From Melastoma dodecandrum (taxonomy: Eukaryota; Streptophyta; Magnoliopsida; Myrtales; Melastomataceae), in the NCBI GenBank assembly GCA_029817715.1, contig JARUPY010000190.1, forward strand, positions 4,526,001 through 4,590,000: a stretch of 64,000 nucleotides of DNA. Direction: 5' to 3'. The notes below the pieces were generated by a model. It had not been told where the DNA came from. It searched no databases and was given only the letters and a program-made list of their open reading frames with translations. Both the position numbers and the translations under genes were made by a program. Positions 45,773 through 59,162 of this stretch are shown piece by piece. How positions within the stretch are numbered: the first letter of the stretch is position 1; every line of letters begins with the position of its first letter.

Positions 45773-46973
45773 GGCAAAATATCATCCCAGTTGATTTGCC
45801 AAGTCCGAAGTTTTAAAAGTTTTTGATTTTGCCTTATTTTAATTTTATTTTTTAATTTTATCCTCTTTGTAACGGCATTAATACGTGTCATTTGTTTTTC
45901 CTACGTGACAATTGCAATAAAATAAATCAGTGGTAAAATATCGATATTTGACCTAATGAATTTGTCAACTTTCTGTTTTGGCTTAACGTTTTAAAAGTCT
46001 TCAATTTGGCCTTAAATCAATTTTAATTCGAGGAGAAATTCGAGTAACAGGAACTAAAAACCCAGGAAGGAACGTCGGCGGGGAAGCAAGGAGCTTGTTG
46101 CCTGTGACCAATCATGCTAAATGAGCCTATCTCGCGCTTCGTCGTTACGACTGATGGAACTCTTCTTCTCAACAACCTATAAAAATGTTAGATCGATTTT
46201 TCGAACCTCAACTCCATGAATGTGGAAGCCCGGTCTTCGACAACTTACCTTGAAGCGGATTCCAGCGGCATTGAAATCCAAGCGTCAAGGTGGGATCCCT
46301 TGATTGATTCCTACGCCGACTAAGGGTAAAGGGTATCCATCCAGTGTTGAATGATTGACCAACGGGCTCTTATTCTACTAACGACTTGGTTTATCTCACG
46401 GAACAAGGGAAGGGAGCGAGGCCTCAAGAGATGTTCATTGAGGAAAGAAAAAAAGGCAAGGACTAAAGTAAAAGTAGACTGCACACGACCCAAGCGTAAA
46501 TCCTTTGTCATTACACGAGTCGAAAATGAACCTAATGGCGCAGATCTCAGCCAACATCGACAAAGATAAAGAGAGAAGCAAAGTTGAAAACAAGATGGGG
46601 GATGATAGCCCAATTATCACTAAGGTAGGCTCTTGCTTTCCTGAGTTTTTGGTTCCTGTTCCTCGAATTACTCCTCGATTTAAAATTGATTTAAGGCCAA
46701 ATTGAAAACTTTTAAAACGTTAGGCCAAAACGGAAAGTTAACAAATTCATTGGGCCAAATATTGATATTTTGCCATTGATTTATTTCATTACTATTGACA
46801 CGTAGAAAAAACAAATGACACGTATTAACGCTAACGGCGAAATTACAAACGCCGTTACAGATATGGCCAAATTGAAAAGTAAAATTGAAATAAGTTCAAA
46901 TTAAAAACTTTTAAAACAATATGTCAAAACGTAAAGTTGACAAATTGATTGGGCCAAATATCGATATTTTATC
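45773..46973. mobile_element. long-inverted-repeat Mutator-like element
   Basis: A 1.2-kb element flanked by exact 9-bp copies of TAAATATTA (45764-45772 and 46974-46982). The arms, about 45773-46065 and 46640-46973, are inverted copies of each other over about 300 bp; for example TCGAGGAG and CAGGAAC blocks appear in opposite orientation. Each arm repeats a TAAAATATCGATATTTG motif. The middle 0.55 kb codes for no transposase. The termini GGCAAAATATC and GATATTTTATC resemble those of the smaller elements at 41800 and 61697, so they may share one transposase. Confidence 0.85.
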
Positions 46974-46982
46974 TAAATATTA

Positions 46983-47518
46983 TGACGTTTCCATTTATTT
47001 ATTTTTGGTAAAAAATCGTTTTCATTTAGTGGTGTGTAACATAATTATTTTAAATTCGAGTCATGCATAAGTTCGCTCATTCACCTAAAAAATGAAAAAC
47101 TCTGGAAATTCTAAAAACCGATTTTCATAATTTTTTGGGTAAACTCCGTAACATTAGTTAAAGAAATATGAGTTTCACGAACTTAATTCGCAAATATTTT
47201 GTTAACTAAACAAAACTCGTATTAATTAGTTCAATGTTGGGATCATCTAATCGCCCTAAACCTTCTTATCGTCTGGAAAAGGTAAAACATACTCCCAACA
47301 CCGAAAGTATGAAATCAACGGTCCGGAAGCATGAAACTGTGAAAGCCTAGCCATAGATATACTCACACATGAACTCTCTGTGGGAGGACGGACTCGAGAG
47401 GAGAATATCAATCACTACTGATTCAGTTGTTCAGCGCCTTATGAAATGCAACCTGCGGATGTAGAGACACGTGGAACAAGAAAGGGTTAGTAAACAGATC
47501 ACAACCATCATGCTGCTC
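46983..47518. other. spacer downstream of PUS7
   Basis: AT-rich sequence between the inverted-repeat element and the 3' end of the pseudouridine synthase gene. No gene seen. Confidence 0.5.
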
Positions 47519-50500
47519 TTATCCTCGCTGATATACAGCCAATGGCCTCGAGCGATCACGGCAGAACCTTACCGAAGTCGAAGTCTTCAGCAGCTCTCTG
47601 ATGGCCATTGTTGCGTAGCAAGATGAAGGAAGCGTGAGGCCCAACTTGAGTGCAATTTTTGTTGCAGTTGTGTTGGAGTTGGGGTCCTCAGGAGCGTGGG
47701 TGGGAGCACTGCCACCATCCTCGTGAATCGATTGACACCCAGAAGACTTACCATCTTTCGCTTCGACTGATGCCAGAGGCTTCGATTTCAAAATGATGTC
47801 CAAATCAGTCTCCGCCAATGCCTCGGTGGAGTCACCATACCTCAGTAATTCCCTTGAGGGGAAGGTAAATAGGAAAAACCAGATTCACTTTAGTAAAAAG
47901 AAACGTCGCAGCAAAATAAATTATCTACGTCAAGAAGACAAAGGAGATTTGAAGGTAAACCATTCGAAATCTATTGGCTTCTGGAAAACCCGCCTATAAC
48001 CGCCAGTGACACTGGTGATAGAAAACTCCCTACAATATGTGACCAAAACACTCAATATGTAAAATAAAAAATTGGTATTAGGAGGAAATTTGAAGAATCG
48101 TACTTGACGTTGTGGACACTTTCCTTCAAGTTTATGCCATCCTGGTAAAGAAGACAGGTTTCATAAGTATTACATAATTACTATGCGCAAAATAAATAAT
48201 CCACTAACCTTCTTGGCCAGTTCCTCAAAAACTTGAGCAACATCATTAGCCGGGTATATTACTCTAGAACTGCAGTGAAAATAGAAAAGACGTCATTCAA
48301 TTTGTCCAAAACCGATAGGCTTGAGTCGTCGAGGTCATAGCTTTTCGGTCACTTTCTTGCGACAAAATTCCAAAACAGTTTCCCCTTACCCTGGCAGAGG
48401 AAGGATGATATCATCAACCGTGTAATTGCTAGAGGAAATATCTTCTGAGGTCACAACCTGCGAAAAATTTAAAAAATGTCTCATTCTTGAAGTATGTATC
48501 ATTCATAACAAATCAAAGGTAGCACCTAAATTCATTCTTAAGTGAAAAGAAAAATGCAAACCAAAAGGAGTACTCAGATTACAGATAGACTTCTTCAGAT
48601 CTTATTATAGCATGCAGAAATAAAGTACCCATATTGAAACACAAACTCATTTCTCCGGGGAATGCATTTTCCTATCTCTGGCAGGGTTCTCATTTATTCA
48701 GCTATTTAACCATTAGGGTTATACAAGCAGCAAACAGTGAATCCACGGGCTGCAGAGGTACTGTGAAAACTGTGCTAAGAAACTATTGAATGAACATGAC
48801 TTGAAGATGCCCTTTTGAAGGGATATTCAATAACCTTTACAGGAGTGTTTCCTCCAACAGGAAGATCCATTCCAGAAGCTTCATCCAGCATGTCACCACC
48901 ATCTCCAGAGGTGTCGTTTCCATATTCACAACTGTCAGTTCTAACCACATCTGGAGCTTTATCTCCGTGACAATACACTAAATCCCCCACAACAACTTGA
49001 TTTGCACCTGCCAATGGAAAATCAGGATACTGGATTGTTATAGCCTCAATTCCGAGTTCAATTGAAGAGAGTGTATAATATTCTAACATGACATCCATAC
49101 CATACTTTTTCACTCGCACACTTGCTGCATGGTTCCAAAGGTAACTCTGGTAACTGTGGACATACCTAAAAAAGAAAAGATACAGAAAGAGATGCATACA
49201 ACATAAGCTATTAAGAAAGTTATAAAATTTTTCCTCAAATTAAAAGGCAATTGGAGATGTCCACTTCCTAGCGCACACTTCGAGAAGAAACTTCAGAATC
49301 GCATCTCCATAATAGAATGACTTGATGTTTACTCAACAATCCACTGGGAGATATATTCAAGTGGATGCACATATCGAAATCACTCCATAATAATAGCCAA
49401 CGTCCACTATCTAATCACTTCTTTTTTATAGAGCATTTCCAGATACAGAATATGCTAAAGACAATTGAGGAAACACTATTCCTAACATCCAATTGTTCTT
49501 CTCTAATAATAATTCATCTGCCAGAGAAATTGACAAGATGAATAATCCCTAACTTTTTAATCTCTCTCCTGTCATTTAAGCAGAGTTGAACCCACATTAT
49601 GGTCAGATTACTCACATCATTCTCAAAGTCCTGGGTATAGCTTTTAAGGCCTGCAACTGGTTTCCAGGATGTTTCTTCAAGCATTGTAACTGCACAATTC
49701 AGACGGAATTGTTTTTAAACAGAGCAAACAATTATGACAGCGAACAAAAATATCACAGCTCATGAACAAGTGGTAAATTTGGCAACCAAATGCATGTGAA
49801 TATTCCACCAGTTTGGGAATCCCACATCAAAAAATAGAAACCAAGAACTTACTATGGCCCTTTCAGCAACCAAATGCCGAGGAAGCTGCCTCAGAGTCCC
49901 CTCAATATCACCACTTTCTTTATAGTATTCTCGAGCCTTTGCAATGTCATTTTTCTGTGTCTACAGCTTACAGTTAAGAGACTCCACATTGTGACAATAA
50001 AAAACCTATATATTATGTATAACAAATGTCTAGGGTGTACAGAACAAATAGAGAAGATGCCACAAACAGGATATCTCCCTTCCTTGGGTCAAGAATTATG
50101 CTTAGAGCACTCATCCACTCTCCTCTAAGTAACGCTGCTCCAACAAGGTGAGTTGGCACAGAACTGCTTCCGAAACGCTGAATCGAACAAAAAGGCTTCT
50201 AAGTATAAGAAAATACAGTTCTGCTGCTTTTATTTACAGCAGACATGAACCAAGGTTAACACAGGGTCAATTTCTACATCACTAAAGATAGTTTCATATC
50301 ACAAGAATGCATGATAGAATCGTATCAGCATAAATAACTCCAGAGGGAAATAAATTGATAAACATATAGTTGACAAAGGCCAGGCATTAATAATGAAGAC
50401 AATACCTGCAGCCCAAAGTAGTTGATAAACCCAAACTTTCCGAGAGAATTAGCAGCTGCACCAATGGAATCTTCAGAATCAGCAATAACATCTCTAATAA

Positions 50501-53283
50501 GATACAACAAACAGGTAAGCTGAGGCAGAAATATAGCTGCATTTAAAAAAGATGTGAAACGCCAAGTTAAAGCTACTGTAGCTGTAGCTAAGTGTAGTTA
50601 TCACCTTAGTACTACTGTAAATCGGTTTCCTAGGAGCTGGCCCAATAGAAGTCCCTCCTTATCATAGCTGGACAAAGTAAAGGAAAAGAATTATTTATAG
50701 TGATACATGGAAATAAAATAAAGTAGAAAAGTTCATCAGCCCCACCAGAAGTCACCCAATTTGATTCCAAACAGCTTTTCATTAAGTGCAGCTAATCTCC
50801 GAGCAGATTGCTTGAAGACTGTAACCTAGAAAGAGGGCAAGTTGAGAGAGTCACTCTAATATCATACAATTCCTTTAAAGAATGAGAAGCAAAATAAAGC
50901 ACGTGCTAAGAATATGGTCATGTTGCCATCACTCACAATTCAAATTTCCATCAAGATTGCTTCTTTCCAATTAACCAAAGAAAAAAAAAATGATCAAAAC
51001 AACAAGAAATACACAAAAAAAAAAGTTACAGTTGAGCGCAAAGAGAAATGAGTTCAAAATATTAAATTCTGGTCTAAAGGATTCAAATCCAGGAAGTTGA
51101 ATTTTAGACTAAATGTTGCCTACCCTTTGAGTTGAGACTGCTCGCTTATCCTTCGTTCCAGAAAACCCAAACGATTTAGACTGAATCAGACACATAAATG
51201 AACAAATCAGAAACTGCATGGATTTCTATAAACATTACATTCGCTAGCATAAAGGAACATTTAATTGTCCGATAGCTATTACCTGGATGCCTAGCATCTT
51301 CCCTAAGAGTCCGAGGGCTTCTTGTGTTTCTTTGTTCTCCTTATAAAGATGAAACCTAAAAATTGGAAAGAGAGATAAACTGACATGACTCATAAGAACA
51401 CATAATTACTGGAAAAGGAAATCCATTAGAATCAAAATTTTCATTAACTAGATGTCATCAGCGTTGAATCCCTATGAACATTACACTTCTTTATCTTTTG
51501 CCTCTTTTTTCTTCAGCGGTAGATTTAAATGTATAATTAGTAAGTGTGAGCCACTCGTCACTGGAAAATTAAGGAAAAAATTTTTCTCAAGGAAAAAATA
51601 TCCGATGCATATAATCCACAGGGAAAGTAAGGAATAAGGATTTCATGAAAAATCAGAGAACTAAAATTATTTTTTACAGGTTCTTCAATACGCAAAATTA
51701 AGGAACCTTGGAGGAACTGGTAATATAGAGCATTTCCATTAAACCTAAACTTCAGAGTTACCTTAGAAACTTGCCCACATTATCAGGCCAGCTAGTTGCA
51801 CCTCTACTATCGAAAGGCTTATCACCCCTTTCCTTTCGCTTCCTTGAGGAGTTACCCTTGGATTGACCACCGGCATTCACCCTCACTCGAATGCATTTTG
51901 TTGAAGCATCTGGTCCATCAACAGTGTCGGTCACCAGGAACTTGAGTTTCTCTTTGAAATAATTGTGAACAGCCTGAAAACATCGCTCATTAAGGGATAA
52001 TACACAAACTTAGATAGGAGAAAACAGACAAACTTTCAATGTAAATCTAAGGGCTCATTTGGTTTGTCAGGAAGGACTGGAACGGATTGTTGTGGAAATC
52101 TTCGAATCTCTTCCATTTCATTCCACAAACCAAACATGTGATAGTAAGAAAACCATATGAAAGATCCATTACGTTATCAAAGGAAACAAGATCAACCTTC
52201 ACTTAGCTATAAACTGAGACAATTTTCCCACTTATTACACATATTTTTTCCCAACTTAACTGTGCGATGTGCCTTATCGGAGCTTGGTGATAAAATGATG
52301 GGGGAAATGCTCTCCTCACTGCTGGATGTTATTTTGTCAACCAAATCCTTGAGAAGCTCAGCATTTGAGTCGCCAGCAAGGACTCTAAAGGACTCAATTT
52401 CTGATTCATAATTTCCACTCAACTCATCCGATAACTTTATTTCCCTTTCATCTACCACCTGAAATGACTGTGATACCAAATTCCTTTCAATATATCATGT
52501 AATACTTGAGAATATACACAAAATTTTAAGTATCACCTCTGGAGGTGCTTCCAGAGACGTTAAGTGTATAACATTTCCATCCAAGTCCACCTCGTTCACA
52601 ATAAAATCAGCATACCTGACATGTTTTTTTAGAAGTTCCACAATCAAAATTAGAAAAATTCTGAACATTGAAATTCCCACAAAATTATATTCAAGTCTCA
52701 AGATAAGTTCACCCCATGAACGGAGTGGCAAGAAATGCCCAAAAGCCCCCAAAATACATCCGTGCTTAATAAGTCAATAATCCTCATTCGAATAACCAAA
52801 CCAATCGGTACGAGAATGAATTCACAAGACATCCTTGGGAAAACCACCATCTCCGCACAGAATGCATTACTATTCTACTTCACTTGAGTCGCAGCGAGAC
52901 GTGTAAAATGCCATCGCATTGATGCTAGAAGGCGGAAATATTTTCAGTAAATCCATCCAAGACTACAGCACATTTAATCGATGAGGTTAAATGGTTTAGG
53001 GCGGACCAATCCATTTAATCGCAGGACCAATCCATCCTCAACTCCGTTTACCACTCGAACCATCGCCCGCCAAAATGAGACACGACCACACAAAAATGGA
53101 CCACTCGGTACGACGAATTCGAGCGAAACCATAAGTCAGCCGTACAAACGCTCTCAGAAACCGCGGGAATGATCGCTAGCCCGAAACGGACCTCTGCTTA
53201 AGAATGCCGCGGAAGCCGGCGAGATTGGAGACATAGCAGAGAATCCCGACGTCGGACTCATCGACGCTTCCCGTCGTCGCCAT
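47519..53283 (-). CDS. PUS7: multisubstrate pseudouridine synthase 7 (TruD family)
   Basis: Eighteen exons fit in frame: 53283-53192, 52615-52537, 52458-52261, 51973-51762, 51355-51283, 51180-51124, 50825-50746, 50667-50605, 50493-50406, 50177-50064, 49960-49853, 49689-49616, 49165-48835, 48457-48390, 48269-48209, 48141-48104, 48029-47961 and 47852-47519, totalling 712 residues. TruD marks are GILCYVSNLAGFRGILKQRYADFIVNE, the catalytic GFSGTKDKRAVSTQR (Asp of KDKRA), GNRFTVVLR, FGFINYFGLQRFGSSSVPTH and SYLWNHAASVRV. The enzyme isomerises uridine to pseudouridine in tRNA, snRNA and mRNA. The exon 10 donor (GTGGCA at 50063) is weak and that junction is the least sure. An in-frame ATG at 53376 would add a basic 31-residue extension that might target an organelle. 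Confidence 0.93.
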
Positions 53284-53695
53284 CTTCCTCCTTCCGCCGG
53301 AAAGATCGCCGCCGCGGTGGTCGAACGGAGAGAAGTAGGGTTTAAGGGCGGAGACCACGCGCCTCCTCCACATCAAGTCAAGTGACCGTACGGCGGCGCA
53401 ACTGGATTTCCCTCACACCTTGAATTGGGCCCGTTTGTGATGGGCCTTCAGGGGAGGCCCAAGTCCAGAGAGATTAAGCTGGACTAAATTGAAAGGAATG
53501 AAAATATCTATTGGAGGACAAAATGCGAGACCTCCTCCTCTCGCAGGTTGTCGTCGTGTCCTTAACCAAACGACAAGCACTTTGGGCTTCTCTCTCTCCC
53601 TCCCTCTCTTCTGCTTGCATCGTCGGACAGATCCGAAAGCCGGCCGTCGGAACAGGGGCAGACTCTTCTTAGCAGGATCTCGTGCAGACTTAGGG
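53284..53695. promoter_or_regulatory. bidirectional promoter of PUS7 and EMC2
   Basis: The 412 bp between two divergent start codons. It is GC-rich with no clear TATA box, contains a CTCTCTC tract near 53590-53608, and must hold both 5'UTRs. Confidence 0.6.
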
Positions 53696-56252
53696 ATGGT
53701 GACGAAAACCGAGGGGACCCAGCTTGAGGATTTGGAGAACCAAGTCGATAACGGAGGGGGAGGCGCCTGGGAGTACCTGTGCCTCGTCAGGAAGCTGAAG
53801 GTGCGGCGTTCTGAGAAAGTCCTGAAGCACGGGCTGGCCTTGTTGAACGACCCCAAGAAAAGATCTTCCCTTGGTCACGACGGTGAGATTGCTTTGGTGG
53901 TGTTGGGGTGGGGTTGGGGGGGGGGGGAATTCGGTGATTTCTGGATGTTTGATGGATCGAATTGTGTTGGGCTCGATTCAGTTTATTGAGAGATTTTGAT
54001 TTTTTTCATCTTAATTTAATTGGGAACGGGTTAGATTGGTGTTTGGTGATTCAAGACTGGAGCCGTTGGCTGTTGTCGGAAGTCATGGAAATTCTCTCCT
54101 CTCTGTCGAGTTAACTTGAATGTGAAGGGAGTTGAAGTTCTTTAATTGGAATTTATTTTGTTTCCGTGTTTCATCAATTGGGTTTCGTGGAAATGAAAGT
54201 TACCGTGACCTCGGCCCCCCTTTTCTTTGAATTAGTTTTTGGGGTTATGGAGATTATTTTCTGGTTGATTGAGCAGTCAAAGCTCTCACTTTTTGACGTC
54301 CTTCCACGTGCTGTATGGTCTCTTCTGGAGCCACCTGTATAGATTCTGGCTATGACCATCAAATGGTTGTGATGTTACGAGTCATTCGCGGGCTCAAATC
54401 AATGGAGTCTTGGATGGTGTTTTTTGTTGCTGTTGTAGTTATCTATCTGGATTTTACTGCCTGCTATCTGGTCTGGTGCTCTACTCTTGCTCTGCAGTAT
54501 CACTATAAAGCTGGTTTTTCTTGTAGTTATCTTGACTTTCCATGTGTTTTCCCTGGATTATAGAGTGGACACTATATGAGCAGGTTGCCGTTGCTGCTAT
54601 GGATTGCCAATCACTTGATGTTGCGAAGGTATTCTCAAGTAATTCATGCTGTAGGAAGGACTGATCACTGATGTGATCCACCTCTCAGATTGTGTTTAGA
54701 GTATTGACTGTTTAGTTTTCTTTCACGGTTTCTGCAGGACTGTGTAAAGGCTTTGCGAAAGCAATTCCCAGAGAGCAAAAGAGTTGGCAAGTTTTTAACT
54801 TTTCCCTTGGCATCTAACTTTCCCCCTTCATCCCTTCAGATGACTCTTTTTCAAGCTTACCAATGACACATTTTCCCTACTGTTTACAGGTAGATTGGAA
54901 GGTTTGTTGCTTGAAGCCAAGGGCTCCTGGGCAGAGGCTGAAAAGGTGTACTCAAGTTTCCTTGAGGAGAACCCTTTTGACCAAGTATGATGAAACTCGA
55001 TTACTACTCCTTAATGAAAGAACTAGAGTTTGATTGTGTGAACATCTCTATTTTTATATTTTATTTTATTCTTCTCTTTGTGCCCACTTTTCAGAGTGAA
55101 AAGCTTAGTGTTTGCTTTCGTTGCTGACAACTATTTTTCTGGAAGGTGGTCCATAAACGGAGGATTGCTGTTGCAAAGGCTACAGGCAATATGTCTACAA
55201 CCATTGAGTTGCTGAGCAAATATCTTGACACGTAAGTAATCTAGTCCTGCAGTTTTTCATGTATTCCTTTTTTCCCTGAATTTCATATTAAAAGCTTACG
55301 TCTATCTTTTGCTAAATACCAGGTTTATGGCGGATCATGATGCTTGGAGAGAACTTGCAGAAATATACATTTCCTTACAGATGTAAGCTAATACTGCTCA
55401 AAACTTTGATAGGAGATTTGGCGTGGAATAATACATTGGCTGTCGTTGCTATCTTCCCCATACCTGATTACTTCCCTATTTTTTTTATTGTTGAAAATCG
55501 ATTAGGTACAAGCAAGCTGCATTCTGCTACGAGGAGCTGTTGCTGTCACAACCCACTAATGCGTTGTATCATCTTGCCTATGCTGATGTAAGTGGCATTT
55601 TCTTTGCCTCGTTTCTATTTTTAAGCTTTATTTGGAAGTGAGTATTATAGCGATATCCTCCAATGATAGGTAAAGTACCCATATTCTTCTGTCCTATGTG
55701 GTCCGTGTTAGGCATAAAAAATCTGAACAGATTATGTCAAGACGAGTCATGGTCTAGAAATGTGCTACATAAATTTCTTTATTTTTGAAAAAAATATCTT
55801 CAAACCATTGTAATGGATAAATGTATTGATTCTGCAATAACTAAAGAAGGCATAGACTGATTTAAGCTCTGTGATCCTCAGGTGCTCTACACAATTGGTG
55901 GTCTAGAAATCCTTCAGTCGGCCAGGAAGTACTACTCATCCACAATCAGTTTAACAGGTGGAAAGAACCGCAGAGCACTCTTTGGTCTTTGTTTGGTGAG
56001 TCCCTTCTTGTTTGCTCTGATGATGTTTTGAAATGCCGGCCACAATTCTCTGAATAAAATTCCTGGTTTCATGGGGTGCAGTGCTCTTCTGCAATCGCTC
56101 AACTCTCAAAAGGAAGAAACAAGGAAGACAAAGATGGTTTGGAGCTGCAGTCACTTGCGGCGGAGGCATTGCAGAAAGAGTATAAGGAGAGAGCACCGGA
56201 GAAGCTTCCCCTTCTGACGGCGGCCTTAAAGAACCTGAAGGTGTCTTCATGA
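53696..56252 (+). CDS. EMC2: ER membrane protein complex subunit 2
   Basis: Exons 53696-53882, 54564-54628, 54738-54786, 54890-54984, 55146-55231, 55323-55382, 55506-55587, 55882-55995 and 56082-56252 give 302 residues. TPR-like repeats run through the protein: KVRRSEKVLKHGLALLND, GRLEGLLLEAKGSWAEAEKVY, NPFDQVVHKRRIAVAKATGN, AWRELAEIYISLQMYKQAAFCYEELLL and ALYHLAYADVLYTIGG. EMC2 is the cytosolic scaffold of the ER membrane complex, which inserts tail-anchored and multipass proteins. Intron 3 begins with GC (54787), the only non-GT donor met in this window. The ATG at 53696 opens MVTKTEGTQLED; an upstream in-frame ATG at 53498 would add 66 residues unlike the family and is not preferred. Confidence 0.95.
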
Positions 56253-56520
56253 CTCCACACTTCGTGGGAAACACCTGCTTCAAATGGTTAGACGTTCTGG
56301 AATCCAGTCCTGTTATAGCTCTGCATTACTTGTTAATTTCTGGCATCGCTCCGATTTCTGTTAGAAGGGTATGGTGTAACATTAAGGGCATCTTTGTGAC
56401 CAAGAAGAGGGCATCGTCTCCTCTTTCTTTTGGCTGAGTTGGAGGTCTTAAGTTAGAATTATGCCAGCGGCAGTCATAAGGCGAAATGCTTCAATTTTTA
56501 ACTGGGTTTTGCTTGAACAT

Positions 56521-56665
56521 TTTCCTTGATCTTGTACTGACATTTGAGGGTGCGATAGAATATTGTAAGCAGTTGAAAAGATTCGTTGATCTTGTACTGA
56601 CATTTGATCTTGTACTGACATTTTACGTGAAGCTTTCTCGTTGTAAGCAGTTGAAAAGATTCATT
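56521..56665. repeat. short tandem repeats in the EMC2 3' region
   Basis: TTGATCTTGTACTGACATTT occurs about three times (near 56526, 56586 and 56605) and TTGTAAGCAGTTGAAAAGATTC twice (near 56563 and 56641). They probably lie in the 3'UTR of EMC2. Confidence 0.85.
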
Positions 56666-56875
56666 CTGAGAACTAGAACTTCCAGAAAAACGATATTCAT
56701 CCGTGGGGCTCTGCCTCTTTGCGCTTATTTACATGTAAAATTAAAAAGCTAGAATATCTTTTGTCAGGAGCTCACCTAAAATTGCAAACTGGAAAAGAAT
56801 GATCCATCTAATGTCGAAAGAATCGTGTAATGCTATTCAACAACATTTGGCAGAGCAACTGCAGTTTCAAATTCA

Positions 56876-59162
56876 TCAGACTTCGACGTCGACCCGTGTC
56901 TTGATGGGCTTGAGCTTTATCCCCAAGCTTTCCAGCGAGAGCAATTCTGGTGCAACAAGAGGATGGCATGAGGGGGCAAGACTATGATTAGATCTATTCA
57001 TGTTCCGTGAGCATCCCAAGTTCGAAGTTCTGCAGTAACCATATCCCATCAAGAAGAGTTCGATCGGAATTAACATTGCATAAGGGTGTTCCTCAGTGAC
57101 CAAGGAGCCGCACCCCTGAACCTGCAAGGGAAGAACAAAAACTACTTAAGATCGCACTGCTGGCCCTAAGACTGCTCGTGTTGGAATGCCTCAGGAAAAT
57201 GTGCGAACCTCAACTAGAGCACACGCTTTTCTGTCCATTCTGGTATTTATGTGGACGGATTCACCGTAAAATGGACTATTTTCACCCACAAAAATCAGTG
57301 TCTTGCACTGCAACTTGTCTAGTCCCTCCGTTAGATCATGCCGTCTGGGAATAAGCTTTCAAGGGTAAGTGAAAATATGGGATTGATTCAGAATATGAGG
57401 AGTCGGCCACACCAGTCATCTGCTAGTAAATTTATATGACGACCATGTGGCGCAGAATAGGAACTAAAAGCACAAAGCTAAAGAATACAATGACATTTTC
57501 TGTAATGCTGACTCCAGGTAACATGGTAAAATCAGAGGGAGGGACAGACTACCTGTTCATGGCATCTAGAAATCGCATGACATTCAGGCCTTGCCTTTCA
57601 CCGAGGAACTGCATATAGACATTACATGGATGAAGTCGATTCTGGATAGTTCTATTCACAATGACCAAGCAAAATCAAAAGCTATATCCCCCTCGAAAAA
57701 TCTCCATTGGAACTTGAAAATTACCCGTCTACATGTTTGAATCACATCAGATTCAGACCCAAGCGAGACGCATCTCAGCTCCTAAATGTTCACGTCAAAG
57801 TTAGTAGATTCCAGCACAAAGAAAGCGAAAATTGCAGGGACTATTAGTTGTTTAGCTCTTGTTAAGAAACTATTACGTACTTTACTGAAGTACCGCTGAA
57901 GAAGGCATTCCTTCAATAATCCACACATACCATAGAAGTAAAGCAGGTTCAACAGCACCTAAAATTCAAATACACCGAATTGCTGGTGAGATTTTTTTCA
58001 TAATGGCTTACAACATTTTACTCGTATAACTCAAGAGTCAAAACCTTGTTGTAAAGCCACTCGGTCCATGAAGGTGCTTTGCAGATAGGAGAGACTAGTA
58101 TTAATCCGAGGACCCTCTCCACGTATTTAGCCTGATAAGAAGAGAAACAATACAACACTTAATTACAACTTGGCTCCATCGGGGAAAGATAACCACCAAT
58201 GCCAAAAGGTAACATGATCATCTCACCGCGAAGAGCATAAGTACATATGCACCCGCAGTGACACCCAAGCAGAACACTTTCTTCAGCCTGGGTGGAAAGT
58301 TCGTCAGAATAATGCAGCAGAGTAAATCAACAGAAGTGGGGATTTAGATCCATTTATTAAAACAACCAGGATGGCTCTTCTCATTTTGCGATACATATTT
58401 TGCCGAGCCGAAAACACAGGAGACCCATTAACCATCTAATTGCTGTTTCGGGAATAATGATCGGATATGGTACAAACATTTTTCCTACCCAAAGTGATCG
58501 ATAACTTCGGCAACCTGGTCTGCTAAATCATCAACGCTGAGCACGGGAACATCAGAAGCTATCACATCGGCACCTAACTGCAACAACTCTTGGAAGAAAG
58601 GGGACGGAGTTAAAACATTACGATTCTTTTTTTTTTTTAAACAAGCAAGCAAACATAAGGTCAAGTCTACATTGACATCGCTCCAGCTTCACTACACACT
58701 ACAACTGACCTGATGCCCCGGAGCATCCATGTGGTAAACGCAGAAGTTCTGAAGCAACAGCGGATCCGCATCCGGACAGAAGAAGAGACCGTGGAAACAA
58801 GATTCATCTGCAATTACAAATTCCAACAGTTTTCTTCTCAAAACATCCTCCAACAAAAACAAAAAACACAACGAAGCATGAATCCGAATCACTAACAGTT
58901 GAGCCCAACATCTGGGTACGTCACAAGGGCAGGCTTCCTTTCATCCCCAAAGACAAGAACACTAACCGAGCCTTTGCTCGTCCTCACCACGTGCTCCTGC
59001 AAGTCACCGACCCCTCACCCCCCATTAACCCAGAAAGAAAAGATCCAAACTTTTTTCCCACCCGTGAACAAACAGTACCAAACGAGCAATAAAAGCACCG
59101 ACCTTCCCTCCCAATTGCATCGCACCGACATCAATCGAGACGGAGCCACTGCTCTCCCCCAT
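56876..59162 (-). CDS. NDL: NDR / N-myc-downregulated-like (NDL) protein
   Basis: Exons 59162-59103, 58996-58897, 58807-58710, 58577-58489, 58287-58227, 58131-58045, 57958-57881, 57781-57725, 57608-57553, 57344-57209 and 57121-56876 give 355 residues (Arabidopsis NDL1 about 346). NDR-family marks are [78 protein letters not shown] and [20 protein letters not shown]. The fold is an alpha/beta hydrolase, but the nucleophile elbow reads GVTAGA without a catalytic Ser, so it is probably non-enzymatic. Plant NDLs bind the G-protein beta-gamma dimer and affect auxin transport in roots. The C-terminus matches the plant tail (SPESMG-like [16 protein letters not shown]). All junctions are GT-AG and in phase. 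Confidence 0.95.

Noticed and set aside
53284..53376. In-frame N-terminal extension of PUS7 from an ATG at 53376
   Set aside because: It adds a basic segment not typical of PUS7, and 53283 aligns with the usual start; kept only as a possibility.
53489..53695. In-frame 66-residue extension upstream of the EMC2 start
   Set aside because: Unlike family starts, and it lies in the expected 5'UTR of the divergent promoter.
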